Shown piece by piece: positions 43,045 through 52,694 of a stretch of 64,000 nucleotides of DNA. Under the pieces are notes generated by a model. The model was not told the DNA's origin. It was given only the letters and a program-made list of their open reading frames with translations, and did no database searches. The position numbers were made by a program, and so were the translations under genes. Source of the stretch: Thalassobius sp. Cn5-15 (GTDB taxonomy: Bacteria; Pseudomonadota; Alphaproteobacteria; Rhodobacterales; Rhodobacteraceae); assembly GCF_022347685.1 (NCBI RefSeq), contig NZ_JAKRGF010000003.1, forward strand, positions 1-64,000. Direction: 5' to 3'. Positions within the stretch are counted from its first letter, which is position 1. Every line of letters begins with the position of its first letter.

Positions 43045-44823
43045 ATGCCTAGCTATACCGCCCCTACCAAAGACCTGCAGTTTGTTCTGCATGATCTGCT
43101 GAACATCAGCCAGTCTGACATCCCCGGCTATTCCGATCTGGAGGGTGAATTCACCTCCGCCGTTCTGGAAGAAGCCGGCAAAATCACCTCCGAAGTTCTG
43201 GCCCCTCTGAACGTTGTTGGCGACAAAGAAGGCTGTTCGCTGGAAAATGGCGTTGTACGTACGCCTACCGGCTTTCAGGAGGCGTTTGATCAGGTACGCG
43301 AAGGCGGCTGGACCGGCCTCGACATGCCCGAAGAGTACGGCGGCCAGAACCTGCCAGTCATTCTCAGCACTGCAGTAGGCGAAATGTTCTCCGCCGCGAA
43401 CCAGGCGTTCACGATGTACCAGGGCCTGACCCACGGTGCGGCCTCGGCCATTCTGGCGCACGGCTCCGACGAGCAGAAGCAGACCTACCTGCCCAACATG
43501 GTCAGCTGCGAGTGGACCGGGACCATGAACCTGACCGAACCGCATTGCGGCACCGATCTGGGCCTGATGCGCACCAAGGCAGAACCGCAGGACGACGGCA
43601 CATATAAAGTATCGGGTCAGAAAATCTTCATCTCCGCTGGTGAGCATGAGATGTCGAAGAACATCATCCATCTGGTTCTGGCGAAGATCCCCGGCGGCCC
43701 CGAAGGCATCAAAGGTGTCTCGCTGTTCATCGTGCCCAAATTCATCGTGAACGAAGACGGCTCCGTCGGTGCACGCAACGGCGTAAGCTGTGGCGCACTG
43801 GAAGAAAAGATGGGCATCCACGGCAACTCTACCTGCGTGATGAACTATGACGAGGCTACCGGCTACCTGCTGGGTGACATGCACAAAGGCATGCGCGCCA
43901 TGTTCACCATGATGAACGAAGCGCGTTTGGGTGTTGGCATGCAAGGCGTCGCACAGTCCGAAGTCGCCTATCAGAACGCCGTCATCTATGCCAATGATCG
44001 TCTGCAGGGCCGCGACGTGACCGGCGTGAAAAACCCCGATGGTCCGGCCGATCCGCTGATCGTGCACCCGGATGTGCGCCGTTCGCTGATGGACCAGAAG
44101 AGCTTTAACGAAGGTGCGCGCGCCTTCCTGCTGTGGGGCGCTCAGCTGCTCGACAAAGCACACCGTAAGGGCGACAAAGACGCCGACGGTCTGGTATCGC
44201 TGCTGACCCCAGTCATCAAAGGCTTCCTGACCGACGAAGGCTACGACATGACCGTTAAGGCTCAACAGCTGTACGGTGGTCACGGCTACATCGAAGAGTG
44301 GGGCATGTCCCAGTTCACCCGCGACGCCCGTATCGCAATGATCTACGAAGGGGCTAACGGCGTTCAGGCGCTGGACCTCGTGGGCCGCAAACTGGCGGCA
44401 GACGGCGGCAAGCACGTGATGGCCTTCTTTGATCTGGTGAAAAACTTCATCAAAGACAACGCCGACAACGAATTCCTGGCCACAGACTTCCTTGCGCCCC
44501 TGAAAGACGCGTCGAAGGATCTGCAGGCAGCAGGCATGTTCTTCATGCAAAACGGCATGAAGAACCCGAACGCGGCATTGTCCGGCTCGAACGACTTCAT
44601 GCACATGTTCGGTCACGTTTGCCTGGGCCTGATGTGGGCACAGATGGCGAAAGCCGCTCAGGACGCTCTGGACGCCGGCACCTCGGACAAAGACTTCTAC
44701 GAGACCAAGCTGGCAACCGGCCGTTTCTACATGGCCCGCCGCCTGCCCGCGACCAAGCTGCACCTGGCGCGGATCAACTCGGGCGCGGATCCGGTGATGT
44801 CGCTGGCCGCAGACCAGTTCTGA
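43045..44823 (+). CDS. Acyl-CoA dehydrogenase, large C-terminal-domain type (FadE/DmdC-like)
   Basis: FAD-dependent enzyme that introduces the 2,3 double bond into acyl-CoA. 592 residues, the long form with an extra C-terminal domain. Visible: [22 protein letters not shown] (FAD and substrate region, about 158-179), [21 protein letters not shown], and [18 protein letters not shown] with the catalytic Glu (about 434-451). The same architecture is shared by DmdC of DMSP demethylation and by other acyl-CoA dehydrogenases, so the substrate is open. GGGAGAG precedes ATG 43045. It is followed by a terminator. Confidence 0.93.
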   Translation: MPSYTAPTKDLQFVLHDLLNISQSDIPGYSDLEGEFTSAVLEEAGKITSEVLAPLNVVGDKEGCSLENGVVRTPTGFQEAFDQVREGGWTGLDMPEEYGGQNLPVILSTAVGEMFSAANQAFTMYQGLTHGAASAILAHGSDEQKQTYLPNMVSCEWTGTMNLTEPHCGTDLGLMRTKAEPQDDGTYKVSGQKIFISAGEHEMSKNIIHLVLAKIPGGPEGIKGVSLFIVPKFIVNEDGSVGARNGVSCGALEEKMGIHGNSTCVMNYDEATGYLLGDMHKGMRAMFTMMNEARLGVGMQGVAQSEVAYQNAVIYANDRLQGRDVTGVKNPDGPADPLIVHPDVRRSLMDQKSFNEGARAFLLWGAQLLDKAHRKGDKDADGLVSLLTPVIKGFLTDEGYDMTVKAQQLYGGHGYIEEWGMSQFTRDARIAMIYEGANGVQALDLVGRKLAADGGKHVMAFFDLVKNFIKDNADNEFLATDFLAPLKDASKDLQAAGMFFMQNGMKNPNAALSGSNDFMHMFGHVCLGLMWAQMAKAAQDALDAGTSDKDFYETKLATGRFYMARRLPATKLHLARINSGADPVMSLAADQF

Positions 44824-44834
44824 TAAGAACCTTG

Positions 44835-44863
44835 AGGGCGGACATGAAAGTGCCCGCCCTTTT
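44835..44863 (+). terminator. Terminator after the acyl-CoA dehydrogenase
   Basis: AGGGCGG (44835-44841) / CCGCCCT (44854-44860) stem, extended by one more pair after a mismatch, followed by TTT. It begins 12 bases after the stop codon. It separates the regulator-dehydrogenase unit from the GST-thiolase-FadJ genes. Confidence 0.7.
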
Positions 44864-45038
44864 GGGCCGGTTGGAGGACCGCGCCCAATCAAGAGGTTAC
44901 ATCGCCATTGCGGCACGGATCTGTTGAGATCTAACGCCCCGTCACATGGCAATGATGTGATCTCTTCTACGGTAAGAGACAGGTAGTCTTTGACCACCAA
45001 ACAGCAGGGCGCTGCCTGCACATCCGGTCCGCGGATCA

Positions 45039-45055
45039 TTTTGACGCTTCGTCAA
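45039..45055. promoter_or_regulatory. TTTGACG-N3-CGTCAAA operator-like palindrome before the GST gene
   Basis: A perfect seven-base inverted repeat with a CTT spacer, 106 bases before the GST start. Its core equals the site before the second MerR gene. Bases 44864-45038 hold no gene; small inverted repeats such as AGATCT-GTTG-AGATCT-like sequence near 44918 are present but unassigned. Confidence 0.5.
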
Positions 45056-45101
45056 ACTGGCACGGGACCACCAAGGGTGCGTTAGTACGGCCATGCCAGT
45101 T

Positions 45102-45161
45102 TGGTTCGAAAAGAAAACCAAGTTTCTACGCCACACGGCGTATGGTTCGGGAGGAAAACCA
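45102..45161 (+). repeat. Repeated TGGTT-N9-AACCA hairpin spanning the GST ribosome site
   Basis: TGGTT-N9-AACCA occurs twice, at 45102-45120 and 45143-45161, as near-copies (TGGTTCG then A/G-rich then AAAACCA). In the second, the loop holds the Shine-Dalgarno GGGAGG and the stem includes the A of the start codon. The hairpin could modulate translation, or the pair could be protein-binding sites in DNA. Confidence 0.5.
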
Positions 45162-45796
45162 TGACGATCAAACTCTACTGCTTCGGTGAAAGCGGCAATT
45201 CCTACAAGGCAGCACTGGCCCTTGAACTGTCGGGGCTGGACTGGGAACCGGTCTTTGTCGACTTCTTCAACGGTGCAACACGATCTGCCGACTATCTGGA
45301 ACAGGTCAACAACATGGGCGAAGTACCCGTGCTGGTAGACGATGATCTGCGACTGAGCCAATCCGGCGCAATCCAACAGTATATCAGCGACAAGTCTGGC
45401 AAATTCGCCGGATCTGACGCCGACAAATACGAAGTGCTGCGCTGGGTTCTGTGGGACAATCACAAACTATCCAGTCAGGCAGGCATGACCCGCTTCTTGA
45501 TGAACTTCCTTCCCGAGGATAAGCGCCCACAAGAGGTCATCGGCTTTATGCAGGGCCGTCTGAAAGGCGCTTATACCACTCTGAACGCCCATCTGGAAGG
45601 CCGCGACTGGATCGTCGGCGGCGGGCTGACCAATGCAGACATTTCCTGCTGCGGCTACCTCCTTTACCCCGAACCGTTCGGCTTTGACCGTGCCGAATGG
45701 CCCAACATCGACCGCTGGCTGAAAAACATCGAACAGCTGGATGGTTGGAAACACCCCTATGACCTGATGCCCGGCAACCCATCGGATCGCGCCTAA
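45161..45796 (+). CDS. Glutathione S-transferase family protein
   Basis: Cytoplasmic GST-fold protein of 211 residues. The thioredoxin-like N-terminal domain has IKLYCFGESGNSYKAALALELSG and the glutathione-binding turn MGEVPVLVDDDLRLSQSGAIQQYI (cis-Pro and Gln-Ser). The helical C-terminal domain ends with LTNADISCCGYLLYP. A serine near residue 12 may be the active residue. ATG 45161 has GGGAGGA. It sits between acyl-CoA dehydrogenase and thiolase genes, suggesting a role with a reactive acid or acyl-CoA rather than general detoxification. Confidence 0.92.
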   Translation: MTIKLYCFGESGNSYKAALALELSGLDWEPVFVDFFNGATRSADYLEQVNNMGEVPVLVDDDLRLSQSGAIQQYISDKSGKFAGSDADKYEVLRWVLWDNHKLSSQAGMTRFLMNFLPEDKRPQEVIGFMQGRLKGAYTTLNAHLEGRDWIVGGGLTNADISCCGYLLYPEPFGFDRAEWPNIDRWLKNIEQLDGWKHPYDLMPGNPSDRA

Positions 45797-45871
45797 GCGA
45801 TTGGCCGACAGGGCGACCGGACATCAGCCACTGAAACCCAGTTCAACCTGAGAGAAACAGGAGACAACAAA

Positions 45872-47083
45872 ATGAAAGACGTCTACATTTATGACGCTCT
45901 GCGCAGCCCGCGCGGCAAGGGCCGTAAAGACGGCACCCTGCATGAGGTAACACCCTCGTACCTGTCGGCCAGCGTGCTGAACGCGCTGAAAGAGCGCAAC
46001 AACCTTGAAGGTCACGCCGTTGAGGATGTGATCTGGGGCAACGCTACCCAGGTGATGGAACAGGGCGCCTGTCTGGCCCGTACCGCTGTTCTGGCCTCTG
46101 ATCTGGACGAACGCATCCCCGGTCTGTCGATCAACCGTTTCTGCGCCTCCGGCATGGAAGCTGTGAACCTGGCCGCCAACCAGATCGCGGGCGGCGCTGG
46201 TGACGGCTACATCGCCGGTGGCGTCGAAATGATGAGCCGCGTACCAATGGGCAGCGATGGTGCCGCCATCGCCGCAGACCCGTCGCTGGCCATTGACGGC
46301 TACTTCGTGCCTCAAGGCATCTCGGCGGACATCATCGCCACCGAATACGGCTTCAGTCGTGAACAGGCTGACCAACTGGCCGCAGAATCGCAGCGCCGCG
46401 CCGCTGTAGCATTGGAAGAAGGCCGCTTCGACAAATCGGTCATCTCCATCAAGGACATGAACGGCCTGACCATTCTGGACCGCGACGAATACCCCCGTCC
46501 CGGCACCACCGAAGAGAGCCTTGCCGGTCTAAAGCCTGCGTTCAAGGATATGGGCGAAACCATGCCCGGCTTTGACAAGGTTGCGATGCTGAAATACCCG
46601 CATCTGGAAAAGATCAACCACATCCACCACGCCGGTAACTCCTCGGGCATCGTGGACGGTTCTGCCGGCGTTCTGCTGGGCAGCAAAGAGTTTGGTGAGA
46701 AGTTCGGCCTGAAACCGCGCGCCCGCGTGCGTGGCACCGCGAAAATCGGCCTTGATCCCACCATCATGCTAACCGGCCCCGTGCCCGTCACCCAGAAAAT
46801 CCTTGCCGACACCGGCATGGCAATCTCTGACTTCGACCTGTTCGAAGTGAACGAAGCCTTTGCATCCGTTGTGCTGCGCTTCCAGCAGGCGTTTGATGTT
46901 GATCCCTCACTGGTCAACGTAAACGGCGGGTCGATCGCACTGGGTCACCCGTTGGGCGCCACCGGCGCGATCATCATCGGCACCCTGCTGGATGAGCTGG
47001 AGCGTCAGGACAAAGAGACCGGCCTGGCCACTCTCTGTGTTGCATCCGGCATGGGCGCAGCCACCATCATCGAACGCGTATAA
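45872..47083 (+). CDS. Acetyl-CoA C-acyltransferase (thiolase, FadA type)
   Basis: Cleaves 3-ketoacyl-CoA with CoA in the last step of beta-oxidation. The active-site residues are all present in 403 residues: Cys91 in INRFCASGMEAV, His in NVNGGSIALGHPLGATGA and Cys in LCVASGMGAAT near the C-terminus. HHAGNSSGIVDGSAGVLLG is the usual substrate-binding loop. AGGAG precedes ATG 45872. It is 75 bases after GST and 21 before the multifunctional enzyme, with which it would form a trifunctional complex. Confidence 0.95.
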   Translation: MKDVYIYDALRSPRGKGRKDGTLHEVTPSYLSASVLNALKERNNLEGHAVEDVIWGNATQVMEQGACLARTAVLASDLDERIPGLSINRFCASGMEAVNLAANQIAGGAGDGYIAGGVEMMSRVPMGSDGAAIAADPSLAIDGYFVPQGISADIIATEYGFSREQADQLAAESQRRAAVALEEGRFDKSVISIKDMNGLTILDRDEYPRPGTTEESLAGLKPAFKDMGETMPGFDKVAMLKYPHLEKINHIHHAGNSSGIVDGSAGVLLGSKEFGEKFGLKPRARVRGTAKIGLDPTIMLTGPVPVTQKILADTGMAISDFDLFEVNEAFASVVLRFQQAFDVDPSLVNVNGGSIALGHPLGATGAIIIGTLLDELERQDKETGLATLCVASGMGAATIIERV

Positions 47084-47104
47084 CCCGGGGTAGGAGTTTA
47101 GATC

Positions 47105-49306
47105 ATGACCGACTTTACCATGACCAAAGATGCCGACGGCATCGCAACCATCACCTGGGACACTCAGGGTAAATCCATGAACGTGATGAGCGAACAGGGC
47201 TTCTATGACCTGGACGCACATGTTGATGACGCACTGGCGGATGAGGCCGTAAAAGGCATCATCATCACCTCGGGCAAGCCGGGCTCTTTTGCAGGCGGCA
47301 TGGACTTGAACGTGATTGCGCGCATGAAAGACAGCGCAGGCGATAATCCGGCACAGGCCCTGTTTGACGGTGTCATGAAAATGCACGCCGTACTGCGTAA
47401 AATCGAACGTGCAGGCATGGATCCCAAAACCAACAAAGGCGGCAAACCCGTTGCCTGTGTGATCCCCGGCACCGCGCTGGGTATCGGGTTTGAAATCCCG
47501 CTGGCCTGCCACCGCACCTTTGCGGCCGACAACCCCAAGGCCAAAATCGGCCTGCCGGAAATCATGGTCGGCATCTTCCCCGGTCTGGGCGGCACCACCC
47601 GTCTGACCCGCAAGCTGGGCGCGATGGCTGCATCGCCCTTCCTGCTGCAGGGCAAACAGGTAGACCCCAAGAAAGCCAAAGGCGCAGGCCTGATTGATGA
47701 GGTCAGCGAAGATCCAATGGCAGATGCACGCGCATGGGTTCTGTCCGAGCCCAAGATCGTGAAGCCTTGGGACGAAAAGGGCTACAAAATGCCCGGCGGT
47801 GCCCCCTACCACCCCGCAGGTTTCCAGACCTTCGTTGGGGCCTCCGCAATGGTGAACGCCAACACCCAAGGTGCCTTCCCCGCTGCCAAAGCCCTGCTGA
47901 GCGCGGTTTACGAAGGTGCACTGGTGCCCTTTGACACCGCCATCAAGGTCGAAGCACGCTGGTTTACCAACGTGCTGATGAACCCGTCCTCTTCTGCAAT
48001 GATCCGTTCGCTGTTCATCAACAAAGAAGCGCTGGACAAAGGCGCGGTACGTCCGCAGGGCATCGAAGACCAGTCGGTCAAGAAGCTGGGCGTTCTGGGC
48101 GCAGGCATGATGGGTGCAGGCATCGCGCTGGTATCGGCGCAGGCCGGTATCGAAGTTGTGTTGATCGACCGCGACCAAGACGCTGCCGACAAAGGCAAAG
48201 CCTACACCGAGACCTACCTCGACAAGGGCATGAAGCGTGGCAAAGTCACCGCCGAGAAGAAAGAAGCGATGCTGTCGCGCATCACCGCAACGCCTGATCT
48301 GGAACAGCTGAAAGGCTGTGATCTGATCATCGAAGCGGTCTTTGAAGACACCGCAGTGAAGGCCGAGATGACCAAAAAGGTCGAAGCCATCATTCCCGAA
48401 GACTGCATCTTCGCCTCCAACACCTCGACCCTGCCGATCACTGGCCTGGCCGAAGCGTCGGTGCGCAAAGATCAGTTCATCGGCATCCACTTCTTCTCAC
48501 CTGTTGAGAAAATGCTGCTGGTAGAAATCATCAAAGGCGCCGAAACTGGTGATCGCGCGGTCGCCAAGGCTCTGGACTATGTGCGTCAGATCCGCAAAAC
48601 CCCGATCGTCGTGAATGATGCGCGCTTCTTCTACTGCAACCGCTGCATCATCCCCTACATCAACGAAGGTGCCCGCATGATCACCGAAGGTGTGGCACCG
48701 GTGTTGATCGACAACGCCGCGCGTCAGCTGGGCTTCCCGGTTGGGCCGGTCACCCTGACCGATGAAACCTCGATCGATCTGGGCGCCAAGATTGCCCGCG
48801 CAACCAAAGCAGCCATGGGCGACGACTATCCCGAAAGCCCCTCGGACGAAATGATCTTCTGGATGGAAGAAGAAGGCCGTCTGGGCCGCAAGGCCAATGC
48901 AGGCTTCTTCGACTACGATGAGAAGGGCAAACGTCTGGGCTACTGGAAAGGCGTGCACGACAAGTATCCGCTGGCCGACGAACAGCCCGACCTGCGCGAC
49001 GTGCAGGACCGTCTGATGTTCAGCCAGGTTCTGGAAGCGGTGAAAGCGCTGGAAGAAGGCGTGATCGAAGACATCCGCGAAGCAGACGTTGGCGCGATCC
49101 TGGCCTGGGGCTTCGCGCCTTGGTCCGGCGGCCCCTTGAGCTGGGTCGACATCATCGGCACGCCCTATGCGGCAGAACGCTGCGCCGAACTGGCCGCTAA
49201 GTATGGCGACCGCTTCAACCCGCCGGCGCTTCTGTTGGAAATGGCAGAGAAGGGTCAATCCTTCTACGGTCGCTTCGACAAATCGGCCGCCGCCAAAGCT
49301 GCCTAA
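47105..49306 (+). CDS. fadJ: Multifunctional enoyl-CoA hydratase / 3-hydroxyacyl-CoA dehydrogenase (FadJ/FadB type)
   Basis: Beta-oxidation alpha subunit: hydrates 2-enoyl-CoA, then oxidises 3-hydroxyacyl-CoA with NAD+. In 733 residues: crotonase domain (about 5-190; GSFAGGMDLN oxyanion loop, IPGTALGIGFEIPLACHRTFA, LPEIMVGIFPGLGGTTRL with the catalytic Glu), Rossmann domain (about 325-500; GVLGAGMMGAGIALVSAQAG), and two C-terminal dehydrogenase domains with SPVEKMLLVEII and the catalytic His in GIHFFSP. Gene order thiolase then fadJ, 21 bases apart. Confidence 0.95.
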   Translation: MTDFTMTKDADGIATITWDTQGKSMNVMSEQGFYDLDAHVDDALADEAVKGIIITSGKPGSFAGGMDLNVIARMKDSAGDNPAQALFDGVMKMHAVLRKIERAGMDPKTNKGGKPVACVIPGTALGIGFEIPLACHRTFAADNPKAKIGLPEIMVGIFPGLGGTTRLTRKLGAMAASPFLLQGKQVDPKKAKGAGLIDEVSEDPMADARAWVLSEPKIVKPWDEKGYKMPGGAPYHPAGFQTFVGASAMVNANTQGAFPAAKALLSAVYEGALVPFDTAIKVEARWFTNVLMNPSSSAMIRSLFINKEALDKGAVRPQGIEDQSVKKLGVLGAGMMGAGIALVSAQAGIEVVLIDRDQDAADKGKAYTETYLDKGMKRGKVTAEKKEAMLSRITATPDLEQLKGCDLIIEAVFEDTAVKAEMTKKVEAIIPEDCIFASNTSTLPITGLAEASVRKDQFIGIHFFSPVEKMLLVEIIKGAETGDRAVAKALDYVRQIRKTPIVVNDARFFYCNRCIIPYINEGARMITEGVAPVLIDNAARQLGFPVGPVTLTDETSIDLGAKIARATKAAMGDDYPESPSDEMIFWMEEEGRLGRKANAGFFDYDEKGKRLGYWKGVHDKYPLADEQPDLRDVQDRLMFSQVLEAVKALEEGVIEDIREADVGAILAWGFAPWSGGPLSWVDIIGTPYAAERCAELAAKYGDRFNPPALLLEMAEKGQSFYGRFDKSAAAKAA

Positions 49307-49330
49307 GTCAAAGCGATACGCAGACACAAC

Positions 49331-49357
49331 AAAACGCGCCCCCCGGGGCGCGTTTTT
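49331..49357 (+). terminator. Strong terminator after fadJ
   Basis: Twelve-base arms AAAACGCGCCCC / GGGGCGCGTTTT (49331-49342, 49345-49356) with a minimal loop, followed by T. It starts 24 bases after the fadJ stop and ends the GST-thiolase-fadJ unit. Confidence 0.88.
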
Positions 49358-49415
49358 GCGCTATGAGGCACGCGAAACGAAACACTTAAGCTTCAGTGCG
49401 ATCTGGATTTTCGGG

Positions 49416-50093
49416 TCAGCCCACACTGCCCTTTTGTGCGCTGTCAAAAGCCTTTTGCCAGTCGCTGACCAAAGCGGTTCCCCTCATTGACTGATAGACC
49501 GCCAAGCGACAAAGGATAAAGCCCATCCCAAACAGCGCAATGCCCGCCGCGCTCTGTGCCTCCTGCGTTCTGGAAACCCCACTCCAAATCAACACGGCAC
49601 CGCTAGCCACAGCAGATGAACCTAACGTCGCACACATCTCTTTTAGATAAATAGACCTGAAAACAGCGCGCGCCGCACCGTAGCCAGCAGCGGTTTGTTG
49701 CAGTGTCTCAACAGTGGCGCTCAACGAAGATCTCTGCGCGACAGCGGCTGCCACTTCGAACGTCTGCCCCCGCAAAACAGGGAACAACACCCGCATGTCT
49801 AACGGGACAGATTTCACATCAAAATAAGAAACAGTCGCTGTTACACGTGCCAGACAAAGAACTTCCCGAACACAGTAAGCGATGGCATAGCAGTAAAAGA
49901 AAATCAGTACTGCAATGCAGGCAAGTAATATGCCCGGCAGATCTGACAGCTCTGCGAGAGCAAGCCATGACACCAGATCCAAACAATAAGCAACGGTGGC
50001 TGAAAAGAGAACGCCTGCGGAAAAATACAGAAGGTCTCGCGCAAGAAAGTCATCCGCCTTTTCAATTAACGTGGCGACAGTAGCATCCATCAT
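49416..50093 (-). CDS. Hypothetical membrane protein, 225 residues
   Basis: No family recognised. Four hydrophobic segments are predicted at about residues 22-44, 52-75, 155-172 and 180-197 (for example GILLACIAVLIFFYCYAIAYC). They lie in two pairs flanking a soluble middle with LRGQTFEVAAAVAQRSSLSATVETLQQ. There is no signal peptide or known motif. The gene starts with adjacent ATG codons (50093 or 50090) and lacks a clear ribosome site. G+C is lower than its neighbours. It stands alone next to a sulfotransferase gene in a stretch that looks accessory. Confidence 0.7.
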   Translation of the reverse strand: MMDATVATLIEKADDFLARDLLYFSAGVLFSATVAYCLDLVSWLALAELSDLPGILLACIAVLIFFYCYAIAYCVREVLCLARVTATVSYFDVKSVPLDMRVLFPVLRGQTFEVAAAVAQRSSLSATVETLQQTAAGYGAARAVFRSIYLKEMCATLGSSAVASGAVLIWSGVSRTQEAQSAAGIALFGMGFILCRLAVYQSMRGTALVSDWQKAFDSAQKGSVG

Positions 50094-50203
50094 TTTAAGG
50101 CTCGCCCAGTGGTTTGCTCATGAACATGTAAATATCTGAATTACATATCAAAGTCGTCGAAAAGAGCACCAGACACAAAAAAGATGTCCTTCGGGCAGCG
50201 CCC

Positions 50204-50863
50204 TCACGCCATCACATCCTCAAACCCATAACCGAATCGTTCGATATCCTCGGCGCACACCTCGGCCAGAAAGGCAGCATCGCTGTCACTGTAATACCGT
50301 CGGTAATCGCGTGCCCGACGGGAGGGATTCGCATGCGGCATCTCCAGAGCCAACCCCAGATGCGCCTCCAACGGACCGATATCCTCTGCCAGATGTTCCA
50401 GTCGGATATAGAGATCACAAACCTCATTGCCGCGCGCGTCCGTCATATAGTGTCGCGCTGGTGCGGCTTTCTGTGCCTGCCATGTCATCGGATGAGCCAG
50501 AAAGCCGGAAAACTCTTCCTGCCGCGCCAATTGCACTGCGGGGTGATCAAAATCCTGCCGTTGCAGCCAGTGATAATAGCTGACCATCCGGTCCCACGGA
50601 TTGCGCACAAGAGTGAAAGTGAAATACCGCTCTACTTCATCAGGTCCGACCAGCCCCTCGATATCCGCCAATGTCGAATGTTTCCACAGCCGCCCCCGCG
50701 TTTCTGCATCGCGGAACCGGCGACGGCGACGGCTGGCCTTGGGCGTGTCGCCTATCAACACATCATCCTTCTTCGCCCGCGCCTCCAGCGCCATAGCCAT
50801 AGAGGTGCCACCCGTCTTGGGAATATGGATGAAGATATATTGGCGACCGTGGGACATGAACAT
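50204..50863 (-). CDS. Sulfotransferase family 2 protein
   Basis: PAPS-dependent sulfotransferase, 219 residues, probably acting on a carbohydrate or other polar acceptor. The 5'-phosphosulfate loop HIPKTGGTS (residues 13-21) and the 3'-phosphate motif in LVRNPWDRMVSYYHWLQ are both clear. RRRRRFRD near residue 47 and the compact size are typical of bacterial members. No signal peptide. Start ATG 50863 or 50857 (MFMSHG / MSHG); neither has a strong ribosome site. No glycosyltransferases are near, so the acceptor is unknown. Confidence 0.88.
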   Translation of the reverse strand: MFMSHGRQYIFIHIPKTGGTSMAMALEARAKKDDVLIGDTPKASRRRRRFRDAETRGRLWKHSTLADIEGLVGPDEVERYFTFTLVRNPWDRMVSYYHWLQRQDFDHPAVQLARQEEFSGFLAHPMTWQAQKAAPARHYMTDARGNEVCDLYIRLEHLAEDIGPLEAHLGLALEMPHANPSRRARDYRRYYSDSDAAFLAEVCAEDIERFGYGFEDVMA

Positions 50864-51038
50864 GGCCCAAAGCTAGCCAATTCCACCCCAGAGGCAAAGC
50901 CTCTTTGCAGCCCCGCAGCGCCCCGTGCGCAAGTTCCCGAAACGTCAGCCATGAATTTGCGCAATTACGCACAACTACGTTCTTTTCAACGACCCTGTAT
51001 CTGAACAATATACGCGCATTAAAATTTGGAGGATTACA

Positions 51039-52664
51039 ATGGGCTGGATGGCCGACGAAACCGGATTGGAAAAGAACGCGGCAAACCACGTGGCGCTGAC
51101 ACCTCTGTCATGGCTAAAACGGGCTGCTGTTGTCTACCGCGACCTGCCCGCCGTGATCTATGGCACCCACCGCAAAACCTACGGCGAGTACCACGACCGC
51201 GTCAGTCGTCTGGCCTCCGGCCTTGTTCAGCTGGGAGTGAAACCCGGGGATGTGGTCGCCACGCTGCTGCCCAACCTTCCCGCACAGGCAGAGGCGCATT
51301 TTGGCGTGCCCGCCTGTGGTGGTGTCCTCAACACTATCAATACACGTCTGGAACCGGAAACCATCGCCTATATCCTTGACCACGGTCAGGCCAAGGTGGT
51401 CCTGTGTGATCCGCAGTTCCTGCCTGCACTCGCCAGTGCGGTGGATCTGATGACCGGCTCCGCACCGCAGATCATTGAGGTCGCTGATGATCAGGCCGGT
51501 GTGCATGCCCACGGCCACTACACGGAATATGAAGCACTGCTGGCCACGGGTGATCCCGCCTACAACTGGATCATGCCGCAGGACGAATGGGAAAGCATCG
51601 CGCTAAACTACACCTCCGGCACAACCGGGCGGCCCAAAGGCGTGGTCTACCACCACCGCGGTGCCTATCTAAACGCAATGAACCAGGTGATCAGCTGGCG
51701 CATGACCCTGCATCCGCACTACCTGACCATCGTACCGCTGTTTCACTGCAACGGCTGGTGCCACACTTGGCTGATGCCCGCGATGGGCGGCACAGTGATC
51801 TGTTGTCGAGACATCACCGCCAAGGCGATCTTTGACGCCATTGCCGATGAGGGCGTCACCCACTTCGGCGGCGCGCCCATCGTTCTGAACACGCTGGTCC
51901 ATGCACCAGAGGCGGACCGCCGTAGCTTTGATCACACGGTTGAAGTCTTCACTGCAGGCGCCCCACCCGCCCCGGCGACACTGGCCGCAATTGAACCGAT
52001 GGGGTTCAACATCACACAGGTCTATGGCCTGACAGAGGTCTACGGCCCCGCCACGGAATGCACGTGGAAAGCTGAATGGGACCCCCTCGAAGGCGACGCG
52101 CGCGCCGCGATAAAAGCCCGTCAGGGCGTCGCCATGCCCGCTTACGAACATGTCACCGTGGTCGATGAACAAATGCAGCAGATCCCGATGGACGGCCAAA
52201 CGCAGGGCGAGATCGTCTTTCGCGGCAATGGGGTGATGAAAGGCTACCTGAAAAACCCCGACGCCACCGCCGAGGCCTTTAAAGGCGGATATTTCCACAC
52301 CGGTGATATCGCCATCCAACACCCCGACAGCTACGTGCAAATCGCCGATCGCGCCAAGGACATCATCATTTCAGGCGGCGAGAACATTTCATCTGTTGAG
52401 GTTGAGGGCGTGCTGATGGCCCACCCAGACGTGCTCTTGTGCGCAGTGGTGGCCAAACCGGATGAAAAATGGGGCGAGGTGCCCTGCGCCTTCGTTGAGC
52501 TGAAGGACGGCCATACCGCATCCGAAGCAGAGCTGATCGCCTTCGCCCGCGAACGTCTGGCTGGGTTCAAATCGCCGAAAAAGGTCGTTTTTCAGGAGCT
52601 GCCCAAAACCTCCACCGGCAAAATCCAGAAGTTCGAATTGCGCACGCAGGCCAAAACCCTCTGA
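51039..52664 (+). CDS. AMP-binding acyl-CoA ligase, 541 residues
   Basis: Adenylate-forming fatty or organic acid-CoA ligase. ALNYTSGTTGRPKGVVYHHRG (about 188-208) is the P-loop, ITQVYGLTEVYGPATE (about 327-342) the A5 motif, YFHTGDIAIQHPDSYVQIADRAKDIIISGGENIS (about 418-451) the hinge and domain-swing region, and KTSTGKIQKFELR the catalytic lysine end. Its length and sequence place it with the DmdB-like medium-chain acyl-CoA ligases, but the substrate cannot be stated. GGAGG precedes ATG 51039. It is about 2 kb from the beta-oxidation cluster and could feed it. Confidence 0.92.
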   Translation: MGWMADETGLEKNAANHVALTPLSWLKRAAVVYRDLPAVIYGTHRKTYGEYHDRVSRLASGLVQLGVKPGDVVATLLPNLPAQAEAHFGVPACGGVLNTINTRLEPETIAYILDHGQAKVVLCDPQFLPALASAVDLMTGSAPQIIEVADDQAGVHAHGHYTEYEALLATGDPAYNWIMPQDEWESIALNYTSGTTGRPKGVVYHHRGAYLNAMNQVISWRMTLHPHYLTIVPLFHCNGWCHTWLMPAMGGTVICCRDITAKAIFDAIADEGVTHFGGAPIVLNTLVHAPEADRRSFDHTVEVFTAGAPPAPATLAAIEPMGFNITQVYGLTEVYGPATECTWKAEWDPLEGDARAAIKARQGVAMPAYEHVTVVDEQMQQIPMDGQTQGEIVFRGNGVMKGYLKNPDATAEAFKGGYFHTGDIAIQHPDSYVQIADRAKDIIISGGENISSVEVEGVLMAHPDVLLCAVVAKPDEKWGEVPCAFVELKDGHTASEAELIAFARERLAGFKSPKKVVFQELPKTSTGKIQKFELRTQAKTL

Positions 52665-52694
52665 CCGTGACATGGGGCCGCCGCGTCCCTTTCA

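Noticed and set aside
43045-44823. Naming the acyl-CoA dehydrogenase DmdC (DMSP demethylation)
   Set aside because: Architecture fits, but several paralogues share it and the neighbours are generic beta-oxidation genes; kept as DmdC-like only.
42985-45039. Long antisense frame (684 codons) opposite the acyl-CoA dehydrogenase
   Set aside because: Opposite-strand frames stay open in high-G+C coding DNA; the product is His/Val-rich with no family features, and the plus-strand gene is certain.
46907-48490. Long antisense frame (527 codons) opposite thiolase and fadJ
   Set aside because: Same reason: shadow of well-defined enzymes with all catalytic motifs on the plus strand.
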